From Oscillospiraceae bacterium (GTDB lineage: Bacteria; Bacillota; Clostridia; Oscillospirales; Oscillospiraceae): a DNA stretch of 39,818 nucleotides. A model generated the notes under the pieces. The model saw nothing but the letters and a program-made list of their open reading frames with translations, had not been told where the DNA came from and searched no databases. The position numbers and the translations under genes were made by a program. Shown here piece after piece: positions 34,024-39,818 of the stretch (its first letter is position 1; every line of letters starts with the position of its first letter). The DNA lies in assembly GCA_017440525.1 (NCBI GenBank), contig JAFSHB010000122.1:1-39818 (forward strand), given 5' to 3'.

Positions 34024-35178
34024 TCAATATCTTCTGCGCATGGCGACAGGGATCGCCACCAACAGCAGCACAGACGCTACACCGATCACGGTCCAGACGA
34101 TCTTGGCATCGCGCTTTTTTCGCGCCGCCGCCACCTGCTGCTCCCGCAGAGCCTCTTCCGGCGTCAGCTCGCCGTCATCCACCTCATCTTCAACAGGTGT
34201 TTCGGGATCTTCGATAAGCTCTTCCGTCTCATCCAACGGCAGGGCCGCTTCAGGTCCTTCCTGCACAGGCTCTTCCACAGACAGCTCCTCCGACTCGACC
34301 GGAGCTTCCTGCTCCGTCAGGTCTGTCGGTGCGGAGACCTCCACCGCGTCCTCAGGCTCGGCATCGTCCGCTTCCTCCGGGAGCTCTGCCGCATCGCCAT
34401 GCTCGATCTGCCACAGGGTATAGTCTGTCACCAGACGGGCTGCCTGGGCACAGACGCCCTCGCCGTAGATGCCCTGCGTATATACGGCCAGCAAGATCGG
34501 CTGGGGCGTATAGATGATCGCCACATCGTTGACGAATCCATCGATCGCGCCATACTTATGGGCGATCTCATACTCCTGCACCCCGGCCTTAAAGTACTGC
34601 CCGGGAACAGCATCCTTCATATAGCCGATCAGTTCCTCAAAACGATCGCTGTTATCATACAGATACTTCAGCGTATCGATCATCAGCCGCGTACAGGAAA
34701 CATTGGTCAGATAGAAATCGGGATGGATCTCCTCCACAGGCATGGAGGAATACTTCCGCATATTTTCCTTGTAGATATAGTAGTTGTTCCAATAGCCGGT
34801 CATCGCTTCCGAAACTTCATTGTTGGAGAAGAGGACGCTCTGACGATGGACCTCGGAAAGCGTCATGCCGGTCCACAGGAAGAGGGCATTGGGGTCGATC
34901 TCGCCGGCCTGCTCCATCTCGTAAAAGCACATATTGAGCGGAAGCTTATAGGTACTGGCCGCCATGGCGAATTTGTTTTCATTGAAATCGTAGCTCTCAC
35001 CGGTGACGGTATTATAGAACGAGATGCAGAAATTATTTTCCGTCAGCTGATAGTGCGCCATGAACTCGTCCATGGCCTGCTCCAGCGACAGCTCCGAAAA
35101 ATCTTTTGGACTTTCATACGCGCAGACCGCACCGCAAAGCACAGCAACGATCAGCACCAAGATCAGAATCTTTCTCAT
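34024..35178 (-). CDS. Membrane-anchored serine beta-lactamase-fold protein
   Basis: A 384-residue secreted protein. Residues 1-20 are a signal peptide. Residues about 25-260 resemble class A beta-lactamases and related serine hydrolases: S75-T-Y-K78 for SxxK, S118-N-N120 for SDN and H207-K-Y-G210 for KTG. A very acidic, Pro/Glu-rich stalk (about 262-345) follows, then one membrane helix (358-378) and the RRRY end. The enzyme domain therefore sits outside the membrane on a flexible tether. The third motif differs from KTG and the conserved Omega-loop Glu is not obvious. It may be a peptidoglycan peptidase or an inactive relative rather than an antibiotic-resistance enzyme. It overlaps the upstream HAD gene by 4 bases. 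Confidence 0.8.
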   Translation of the reverse strand: MRKILILVLIVAVLCGAVCAYESPKDFSELSLEQAMDEFMAHYQLTENNFCISFYNTVTGESYDFNENKFAMAASTYKLPLNMCFYEMEQAGEIDPNALFLWTGMTLSEVHRQSVLFSNNEVSEAMTGYWNNYYIYKENMRKYSSMPVEEIHPDFYLTNVSCTRLMIDTLKYLYDNSDRFEELIGYMKDAVPGQYFKAGVQEYEIAHKYGAIDGFVNDVAIIYTPQPILLAVYTQGIYGEGVCAQAARLVTDYTLWQIEHGDAAELPEEADDAEPEDAVEVSAPTDLTEQEAPVESEELSVEEPVQEGPEAALPLDETEELIEDPETPVEDEVDDGELTPEEALREQQVAAARKKRDAKIVWTVIGVASVLLLVAIPVAMRRRY

Positions 35179-35825
35179 AAGAGCTCCTTTAATTCGGGCA
35201 GACGCCGAATGTGGTCAAGGTGATACTCCGGGGCAGCTTCCTCCAGCTGCGCTCTCGTAAAGGTGGTCGGGACCGCTGCCGCATCCATGCCGCCGGCATG
35301 GGCCGCACGGATACCGCTGAGGGCATCCTCTACGACCAGACAATCCCCCGGGGCCTCCCCAACACGGCGCGCACCTTCCAGATAGATATCGGGATGGGGC
35401 TTTTTGCGCTCCACCTCAGAGCCTGTGATAAAGGCAGTGAACAGATCCTCTGTCACCCCGATGGCCTGAAGATTATACATTGCCTTTCTGCGATCGGCAG
35501 CAGTGCAGACCGCCAGCTTCAGGCCGCGGCTATGGAGCGTCTCCAGCATCTGCTTGACACCTTCGGGAACGAAGGTCTCCTCCATGACGCGCTCACCAAA
35601 CAGATCGTAGGCTCGCTCTTTCATGGAGATGTCATAGACAAGGCCGTATTTCTCCGCCACGCCGCCGATAAAGCGGTCTTCGCCGCAGCCGGTGAACTCA
35701 TAAAAATCCTCATGCTTCGCCTGTACACCATGCTCTGCCAGAGCGCGGATGGCAGAGGCCCGCATGAGCTCCTCAGATTCGATCAGCACGCCATCCATAT
35801 CGAATAGTATCGCCTTGTATCGCAT
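35175..35825 (-). CDS. HAD family hydrolase, beta-phosphoglucomutase-like
   Basis: A 216-residue haloacid dehalogenase superfamily protein with a helical C1 cap. Motif I is FDMDGVL (D9 nucleophile, D11 acid), motif II CTAADRR, motif III the Lys in ERKKPHPD, and motif IV VVEDALSGI. It dephosphorylates or isomerises sugar phosphates; the substrate is unknown. The start at 35825 follows GGAGGATAC; the longer frame upstream runs into the rplT terminator and rplT and is not used. Its end overlaps the next gene's start. Confidence 0.9.
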   Translation of the reverse strand: MRYKAILFDMDGVLIESEELMRASAIRALAEHGVQAKHEDFYEFTGCGEDRFIGGVAEKYGLVYDISMKERAYDLFGERVMEETFVPEGVKQMLETLHSRGLKLAVCTAADRRKAMYNLQAIGVTEDLFTAFITGSEVERKKPHPDIYLEGARRVGEAPGDCLVVEDALSGIRAAHAGGMDAAAVPTTFTRAQLEEAAPEYHLDHIRRLPELKELL

Positions 35826-35844
35826 TTCGTATCCTCCACAGGTC

Positions 35845-35878
35845 AAAAAACAGGATGCAGCCAAGCCGCATCCTGTTT
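35845..35878 (-). terminator. Terminator of the infC-rpmI-rplT operon
   Basis: On the minus strand AAACAGGATGC pairs with GCATCCTGTTT around a 9-base loop and ends in TTTTTT. It begins 11 bases after the rplT stop. The HAD gene starts 19 bases further on. Confidence 0.88.
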
Positions 35879-35889
35879 GTTCAGATCTC

Positions 35890-36243
35890 TTACAGAGCCT
35901 TCTTGGCAGTCTCGACCAGAGCTGCGAAAGCAGCGGCATCGTTGATGGCCATCTCAGACAGAGTCTTGCGGTTCATCTCGATACCGGCCTTCTTCAGACC
36001 GTTCATGAAACGAGAGTAATTGATGCCCATGGGAGCAACAGCGGCGGAGATACGGGAGATCCACAGACGGCGGAAATCTCTCTTCTTCAGCTTGCGGCCG
36101 ACATAAGCATAGGTGCCGGACTTCATGACAGCCTGCTTGGCCATCTTGAAGTGGGTGGACTTGGAGCCCCAGTAGGACTTAGCCAGCTTCAGGACTTTAT
36201 TTCTTCTCTTGCGCGTCATCATTGCGCCTTTAATTCTTGCCAT
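35890..36243 (-). CDS. rplT: Large ribosomal subunit protein L20
   Basis: A 117-residue ribosomal protein with full-length match to L20: [26 protein letters not shown] at the N-terminus and [18 protein letters not shown] near the C-terminus. It binds 23S rRNA and is needed for early 50S assembly. In Firmicutes it also represses its own operon by binding the infC leader. The start follows GGAGGATA. It is the last gene of infC-rpmI-rplT. Confidence 0.99.
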   Translation of the reverse strand: MARIKGAMMTRKRRNKVLKLAKSYWGSKSTHFKMAKQAVMKSGTYAYVGRKLKKRDFRRLWISRISAAVAPMGINYSRFMNGLKKAGIEMNRKTLSEMAINDAAAFAALVETAKKAL

Positions 36244-36271
36244 TTCGTTATCCTCCTATATTCTTGACCGA

Positions 36272-36469
36272 TTATTTGTAGGGAATCATCTCGCGGATCG
36301 CGGCGCTGTTGGTGACATCAGCGTAGCCGTTCTTACGGAGATTTCTGGTCCTCTTGGTGGTCTTCTTGGTGAGGATGTGGCTCTTGAATGCGTGGGCTCT
36401 CTTGACCTTACCGGACTTGGTCAGGTTGAATCTCTTCTTGGCGCCACTGTGAGTCTTAAACTTGGGCAT
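36272..36469 (-). CDS. rpmI: Large ribosomal subunit protein L35
   Basis: A 65-residue basic protein, [20 protein letters not shown] at the start and ending REMIPYK, typical of L35. It lies between infC and rplT, 28 bases before rplT, with GGAGAAA upstream. Confidence 0.99.
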   Translation of the reverse strand: MPKFKTHSGAKKRFNLTKSGKVKRAHAFKSHILTKKTTKRTRNLRKNGYADVTNSAAIREMIPYK

Positions 36470-36499
36470 GGTGGTTTCTCCTTCCGTATATTGCGTTTT

Positions 36500-37018
36500 T
36501 TATTTTGCCTTCTGGGGGCTGAGGAACATGGTCATATGGCGGCCGTCCAGCTTGGGGTTCTTTTCCACGGTCGCCACCTCGGCACACTGCTCGCCAAACT
36601 GCTTGAGCAGCGTCTCGCCGATGGAGGTATGTGCCATCTCGCGACCGCGGAAGCGGACGGTGACTTTCACACGATTGCCTTCTTTCAGGAACTTCTGGGC
36701 ATTCTTCAGCTTGACATTGAAATCGTTGGTGTCGATGTTGGGAGACATACGGACTTCCTTGATCTCCATGACATGCTGATTCTTCTTTGCCTCTTTTTCC
36801 TTCTTCATCTGCTCGAAGCGGAACTTGCCGTAATCCATGATCTTGCAGACAGGGGGAGTCGCGTTGGGTGCGATCTTCACCAGATCCAGATCCTTCTCAT
36901 AGGCCAGCTTCTGTGCGTCCGCAGCGGACATAACGCCCAGCTGTTCGCCGTCGTCACCGATGACGCGGACTTCCTTGTCGCGAATCTCTTCGTTGAGCTG
37001 ATGTTCTAACTTAGCGAT
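36500..37018 (-). CDS. infC: Translation initiation factor IF-3 with AUC start codon
   Basis: A 172-residue IF-3, which prevents early subunit joining and checks start codons. The N-domain starts QLNEEIRDKEVRVIG, the linker is KKEKEAKKNQHVMEIKEVRM, and the C-domain ends GRHMTMFLSPQKAK. No ATG, GTG or TTG lies at the expected N-terminus. An ATC codon at 37018 has GGAGG 8 bases upstream and yields the normal N-terminus. Non-AUG starts at infC are known in other bacteria and let IF-3 repress its own translation. The longer frame up to 37186 is leader sequence. The start choice is inferred but strongly supported. Confidence 0.95.
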   Translation of the reverse strand: MAKLEHQLNEEIRDKEVRVIGDDGEQLGVMSAADAQKLAYEKDLDLVKIAPNATPPVCKIMDYGKFRFEQMKKEKEAKKNQHVMEIKEVRMSPNIDTNDFNVKLKNAQKFLKEGNRVKVTVRFRGREMAHTSIGETLLKQFGEQCAEVATVEKNPKLDGRHMTMFLSPQKAK

Positions 37019-37170
37019 GTGAAACACCTCCAAAGGATACAAAAAACGGATGCCGCCATGGCACCCGCACACAGACAGACTAAGACGATGTCTTAGCTCG
37101 TAACACTGTTGACCTCTCTGCTCAAGCGCGCGAGGTGAGGGCGGGGCCACCGCTCCTTCTTTGTTTTGAC
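37019..37170 (-). ncRNA. L20-type leader of the infC operon
   Basis: About 150 untranslated bases precede infC. They contain a GC-rich segment, a GCTAAGACATCGTCTTAG-type hairpin and a terminal hairpin with T-run. The position and architecture agree with the ribosomal protein L20 leader (Rfam L20_leader) of Firmicutes, in which L20 binding promotes premature termination. I have not folded it or searched it against Rfam. Confidence 0.6.
37041..37067 (-). terminator. Attenuator in the infC leader
   Basis: On the minus strand CGGGTGCC pairs with GGCATCCG (one G-U) around ATGGC, immediately followed by TTTTTT. It lies 10 bases before the GGAGG of infC. Confidence 0.75.
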
Positions 37171-37176
37171 CTAGGT

Positions 37177-37205
37177 ATATTAGCACAAGTGTTCCCCTGT
37201 GTCAA
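37177..37205 (-). promoter_or_regulatory. Promoter of infC-rpmI-rplT
   Basis: On the minus strand a perfect TTGACA (37205-37200) and TAATAT (37182-37177) are spaced by 17 bases, with TG before the -10 (TTGTGC spacer end). Confidence 0.8.
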
Positions 37206-37319
37206 TATATTTTTTCACTTTTTCAGGATTTACTTTTCCCGCTTTTTTCAGTACCATGATAGCATGATCCGCAACCAATGTCCACCAATCTCGTTTTATA
37301 TGGTAAAGGAGGGATGCAT

Positions 37320-38291
37320 ATGGTCACAGCCGCTTACGCCTTTTCTCATTTCGCTGTGGATCTTGGCTGTGCCTTCGCCGTGTTCTCTCAAGGTCTCGGG
37401 CCGTGGGAGCTCCTGCTGTATAACATGTTCGCCTTTGCCACGCAGATGCCCCTGGGCCTGCTGGCGGATATGCTGAGAAGGAGCAGGCTCTTCGCGTTCC
37501 TTGGCACAGCGATCGTCGGTGTCTGCTGCCTTTTCCCCGGCCGGAGCACCCTGTTCGTGTGCCTTCTTGGGCTCGGCAATGGGCTGTTCCACATCGGCGG
37601 CGGGATAGCTGTGATGAAGCGCCATCCCGAAAGAGCCGGTCCTCTGGGCGGCTTCGTCGCACCCGGTGCGCTGGGCGTTTACCTCGGGACAGTCCTGGGC
37701 AAAGGCGGCCAGGGCGCTTTCCCCGTTCTTACCGCCCTGCTCTTTGGTCTGCTCTGGATGGCTCTGTGCTGTAAAAAGCCGAAAGCCATCTCCCAACCAC
37801 CTGTCAGACTGCCAAAACCGGAAGCTTTGCTGCCCGGCCTCTTGCTATTCCTCGTGGTCGTGCTCCGCTCTGTGGGCGGCGCTGTCTCCCTGCCATGGAA
37901 AAAAGATGCGCTTGCCCTTGCCGCCGTGCTTGCTGTGGTGCTTGGCAAGCTGCTGGGCGGGATCCTTGCCGACAGGCTCGGGCCGTTCCCGGTATCCCTC
38001 GGCTCGCTGTTCCTTTCCGCGCTCCTGTTCTGCTTCGGAGACCGACCTGCTCCGGGCCTTGCGGCCCTGCTCTTATTCAACATGACCATGCCCATCACAT
38101 TATTCGCGCTGACAAAAGCCTTGCCGCGCACAAAAGGCTTCGCCTTCGGTATCCTGACCTTTGCCCTGTTCCTTGGCTTTCTGCCATCCTTCTTCGGCAT
38201 GGGCTCTCTCCCGCTTGCTGCCGCAGCTGCTGGCAGTCTCAGTTCCTGTGCGCTGCTGTCAGCCGCACTGAAAGCAGGTGAACGCCTATGA
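37320..38291 (+). CDS. MFS-like multi-helix membrane protein
   Basis: A 323-residue protein with about ten hydrophobic helices. It looks like a shortened major facilitator (FAFATQMPLGLLADMLRR resembles the loop-2/3 motif after TM2, and a similar GKLLGGILADRLG occurs in the second half). Members of the fosmidomycin-resistance-like branch are similar, but length is shorter than the usual 390-400. The start at 37320 lies 7 bases after AGGAGGG; the ATG two codons earlier overlaps that site. It overlaps the next gene by 4 bases. The substrate is unknown. Confidence 0.75.
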   Translation: MVTAAYAFSHFAVDLGCAFAVFSQGLGPWELLLYNMFAFATQMPLGLLADMLRRSRLFAFLGTAIVGVCCLFPGRSTLFVCLLGLGNGLFHIGGGIAVMKRHPERAGPLGGFVAPGALGVYLGTVLGKGGQGAFPVLTALLFGLLWMALCCKKPKAISQPPVRLPKPEALLPGLLLFLVVVLRSVGGAVSLPWKKDALALAAVLAVVLGKLLGGILADRLGPFPVSLGSLFLSALLFCFGDRPAPGLAALLLFNMTMPITLFALTKALPRTKGFAFGILTFALFLGFLPSFFGMGSLPLAAAAAGSLSSCALLSAALKAGERL

Positions 38292-38614
38292 GCCTGCTGC
38301 TCCCCATGGCATGGACGCTGGCGCTGACGCTGGTGTTGGAGCTGGTGTTCGCGCTGGTATGGGGCCTGCGGAGAGAGAAGCTCCTGATGGTGCTCCTCAT
38401 GAACATCCTCACCAATCCTGCCGCCAACATCCTCTACAGCTTTATGACCGTGTATCTCGGCTGGTCAAAATGCCTGCCCGCGGTCGTGCTGGAGACCGCT
38501 GTGATCGCCGTCGAGGGGCTTTGCTGCAGAGGCTTTATGGACAGGCCGTGGTCCTTCGTCATCCTCGTCAACCTTTTTTCTTACACAGCAGGCTTGCTCC
38601 TGCAGACTCTTTAG
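38288..38614 (+). CDS. Small four-helix membrane protein, unknown
   Basis: A 108-residue protein with four predicted membrane helices and short loops. A conserved-looking MNILTNPAANILYSF segment lies in the middle. I do not recognise the family. Its start overlaps the MFS-like gene stop (ATGA at 38288-38291), and the next gene begins 11 bases after its stop, so all three are likely translated from one mRNA. It may be a partner of the MFS-like protein. Confidence 0.7.
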   Translation: MSLLLPMAWTLALTLVLELVFALVWGLRREKLLMVLLMNILTNPAANILYSFMTVYLGWSKCLPAVVLETAVIAVEGLCCRGFMDRPWSFVILVNLFSYTAGLLLQTL

Positions 38615-38625
38615 GAGGGATGAAC

Positions 38626-39414
38626 TTGAAAAAGCTCTTTTGTATCCTGATGACCGTGATGCTCCTGACAGTCGGCGTATCGGCCGATGTGCTCTGGGAG
38701 CCCTATGACAACGACTACTACTGGAAGCACTATCAGCAAGCCTCTACAGTAGCGGCAGTCTATGAAGTGCCTGACGGTTTGACGGTCAATGTCTATACCG
38801 CGCCTGTGGGCGGTAAGTGCATCAAAACACTGGAGGAAGGCACCGCTGTCTATGTGGGCTTTTCTCTGAAAGAGAACGGAGAGATCTGGGCGACCGGGTA
38901 TCCGCTGGGCGATTTTGAAACAGAGGGCTGGTTCCGTCTCGGACGGCTGCAGAAGCGGTACAGCCACGAAGAATTCGTAAACGACAACGCCGATCAGATC
39001 GCAGCGGAGGAGGGCTGGCTGGTCGCCTCCGAGGTAGGCGGCACGATCTACACATGGACCTATCCCGGCTCCGGCGTGTCCGACGGTATCCTTGAGGAAG
39101 AGCTGCTGTCCTCCGGCTCCGATTACAATGACGGCATGGTCTCTTACGGTCTTGTTTACACCGATCCTGACGGCGGCAGATGGGGCTACATCGGCTATCA
39201 CATGGGCCATGTTGGCTGGATGTATCTGGATGATCCCACCGATCCCGGACCCGCTCTGCAGCTGCATCCGGAGGTGGTCAATACCGTGACGGATACCGCT
39301 CCGGAAGAGGATATGACCACGGCCCCCGCCTATGGGAAGGTGTTCGCCGCAGTAGGCGTCGTGATTGCCATAACTGCCCTTTTGATCGTGCATATCAGAA
39401 AGAAGCAGCGCTGA
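38626..39414 (+). CDS. Secreted membrane-anchored protein with SH3-like domain
   Basis: About 262 residues from a TTG at 38626, which has GGAGGG 7 bases upstream; the ATG two codons earlier lies too close to that site. A signal peptide (MKKLFCILMTVMLLTVG) is followed by an SH3-like or bacterial-SH3 segment (NVYTAPVGGKCIKTLEEGTAVYVGF) and a second Tyr/Gly-rich part. The region ends in one membrane helix (FAAVGVVIAITALLIVHI) and a basic tail. It therefore points outward and may bind peptidoglycan or a peptide. It is the last gene of the trio. Confidence 0.75.
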   Translation: MKKLFCILMTVMLLTVGVSADVLWEPYDNDYYWKHYQQASTVAAVYEVPDGLTVNVYTAPVGGKCIKTLEEGTAVYVGFSLKENGEIWATGYPLGDFETEGWFRLGRLQKRYSHEEFVNDNADQIAAEEGWLVASEVGGTIYTWTYPGSGVSDGILEEELLSSGSDYNDGMVSYGLVYTDPDGGRWGYIGYHMGHVGWMYLDDPTDPGPALQLHPEVVNTVTDTAPEEDMTTAPAYGKVFAAVGVVIAITALLIVHIRKKQR

Positions 39415-39465
39415 CATTTCATCAATTTCAACATAATTGGGAATTGATTTTCTAAATCCCGTCAA

Positions 39466-39494
39466 TTGACAGTCAGACCCGGATGGGCTATGAT
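39466..39494 (+). promoter_or_regulatory. Strong promoter before the fucose isomerase gene
   Basis: A perfect TTGACA (39466-39471) and TATGAT (39489-39494) are 17 bases apart. The spacer and -10 lie inside the left arm of a long inverted repeat. Confidence 0.75.
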
Positions 39495-39523
39495 TGTATA
39501 TCATAGCCCATCTATGGTCTGAC
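39472..39523. repeat. 52-base inverted repeat covering the fucI promoter
   Basis: The left arm is GTCAGACC, two unpaired bases, then GATGGGCTATGAT. A 5-base TGTAT loop follows. The right arm is ATCATAGCCCATC, TAT, then GGTCTGAC. All 21 paired positions match. It could be a repressor operator around the start site, or a terminator for the upstream trio, but the T-rich end (TACTTTTATTT) is weak. Confidence 0.85.
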
Positions 39524-39555
39524 TACTTTTATTTACCATACAGGAGGAAAGAAAA

Positions 39556-39747
39556 ATGGCAAAAAACAGATACATCGGCGATTATCCCGTGATCGGCATC
39601 CGCCCCGTCGTTGACGGCCGCCGCGGTCCTCAGATGATGCGTGAGAAGCTGGAACCCACCGTTTGGGCCATGGCTCACGCCGCCAAGAAGCTCTTTGAGG
39701 AGAACCTGATGAATACCGTTCCTTGGATGAGGTTGTTGAGGCTTTAA
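39556..39747 (+). pseudogene. fucI: L-fucose isomerase-like gene, broken after about 51 codons
   Basis: The first 51 residues (MAKNRYIGDYPVIGIRPVVDG, then GRRGPQMMREKLEP and KKLFEENL) match the N-terminus of L-fucose isomerase family enzymes, which convert L-fucose to L-fuculose. After EENL the frame reads twelve unrelated codons and stops at 39747; family members are about 590 residues. The ribosome binding site AGGAGGA is good. The break coincides with a change in composition, so this is a disruption or an assembly join, not a short natural protein. Confidence 0.7.
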
Positions 39748-39818
39748 GCGAAGCAGGAATTACTATGGGCAGAAGAACAATGACAGATCACAGGGCAAAT
39801 GCAGTCAGTCTCTTGAGC
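39706..39818 (+). CDS. Unidentified open frame running off the right edge
   Basis: A second frame is open from about 39706 to the window end and reads DEYRSLDEVVEALSEAG, then ITMGRRTMTDHRANAVSLL. It shows a helix-rich, possibly helix-turn-helix character. No start codon with a ribosome binding site is visible, so it is probably an internal piece of a longer gene joined to the fucI fragment. I do not recognise it. Base composition is lower in GC than the rest of the window. Confidence 0.35.

Noticed and set aside
39415..39450. A 7-base AT-rich dyad (ATCAATT/AATTGAT) after the SH3-like gene as a terminator
   Set aside because: The stem is too weak and the loop too long to be persuasive.
1..39818. 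tRNA, rRNA, T-box, CRISPR, prophage or insertion sequence
   Set aside because: No cloverleaf, T-box core, regular spaced repeats, integrase or transposase was seen on either strand.

Overview
The window looks like chromosomal DNA of a spore-forming, GC-rich gut Clostridia (Bacillota, probably Oscillospirales). The evidence is a SpoIIID regulator behind a sigma-E-like promoter, a DnaD/DnaC-type helicase-loading pair, the infC-rpmI-rplT order, sortase-anchored surface proteins, and consistent AGGAGG ribosome binding sites. I cannot name a genus. Both ends cut or break a gene, so this may be all or part of a draft contig.

Left part (1-4084): on the minus strand lie spoIIID, serC, serA and the start of an NADP-type glutamate dehydrogenase gene. 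Together they form a serine and glutamate nitrogen-metabolism group. A MATE efflux gene diverges from spoIIID. Next (4103-14074, minus) come an APC amino-acid permease, a class B sortase and a giant surface protein of about 2493 residues. That protein has a signal peptide, a VWA domain, about twelve tandem pilin/Cna-type domains and an SPKTG sorting signal.

Middle (14250-28903): on the plus strand are dnaD-like, dnaC-like and a histidine-kinase-like ATPase that lacks the usual phosphoacceptor His. They converge on the trkA-trkH potassium uptake operon. Further minus-strand genes are a Gfo/Idh/MocA oxidoreductase and the ornithine-synthesis operon argC-argJ-argB-argD. On the plus strand follow an M29 aminopeptidase, a FliB-family protein and a DUF89 phosphatase, packed as one unit.

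Right part (29016-39818): a MarR regulator controls, through twin palindromes, a two-gene heterodimeric ABC exporter with one degenerate and one canonical ATP site. A PHP phosphoesterase follows. On the minus strand lie a membrane-anchored beta-lactamase-fold protein, a HAD phosphatase, and infC-rpmI-rplT. The infC gene starts with AUC and has an attenuator leader. On the plus strand there is a three-gene membrane cluster (MFS-like, four-helix protein, SH3-like membrane-anchored protein). Last is a fucose-isomerase-type gene that breaks off after about 51 codons in sequence of different character.

No rRNA, tRNA, CRISPR array, insertion sequence or prophage module was recognised. The least explained items are the His-less kinase beside the replication-loading genes, the beta-lactamase-like protein with an acidic stalk, the MFS/4TM/SH3 trio, and the 52-bp inverted repeat covering the fucI promoter.
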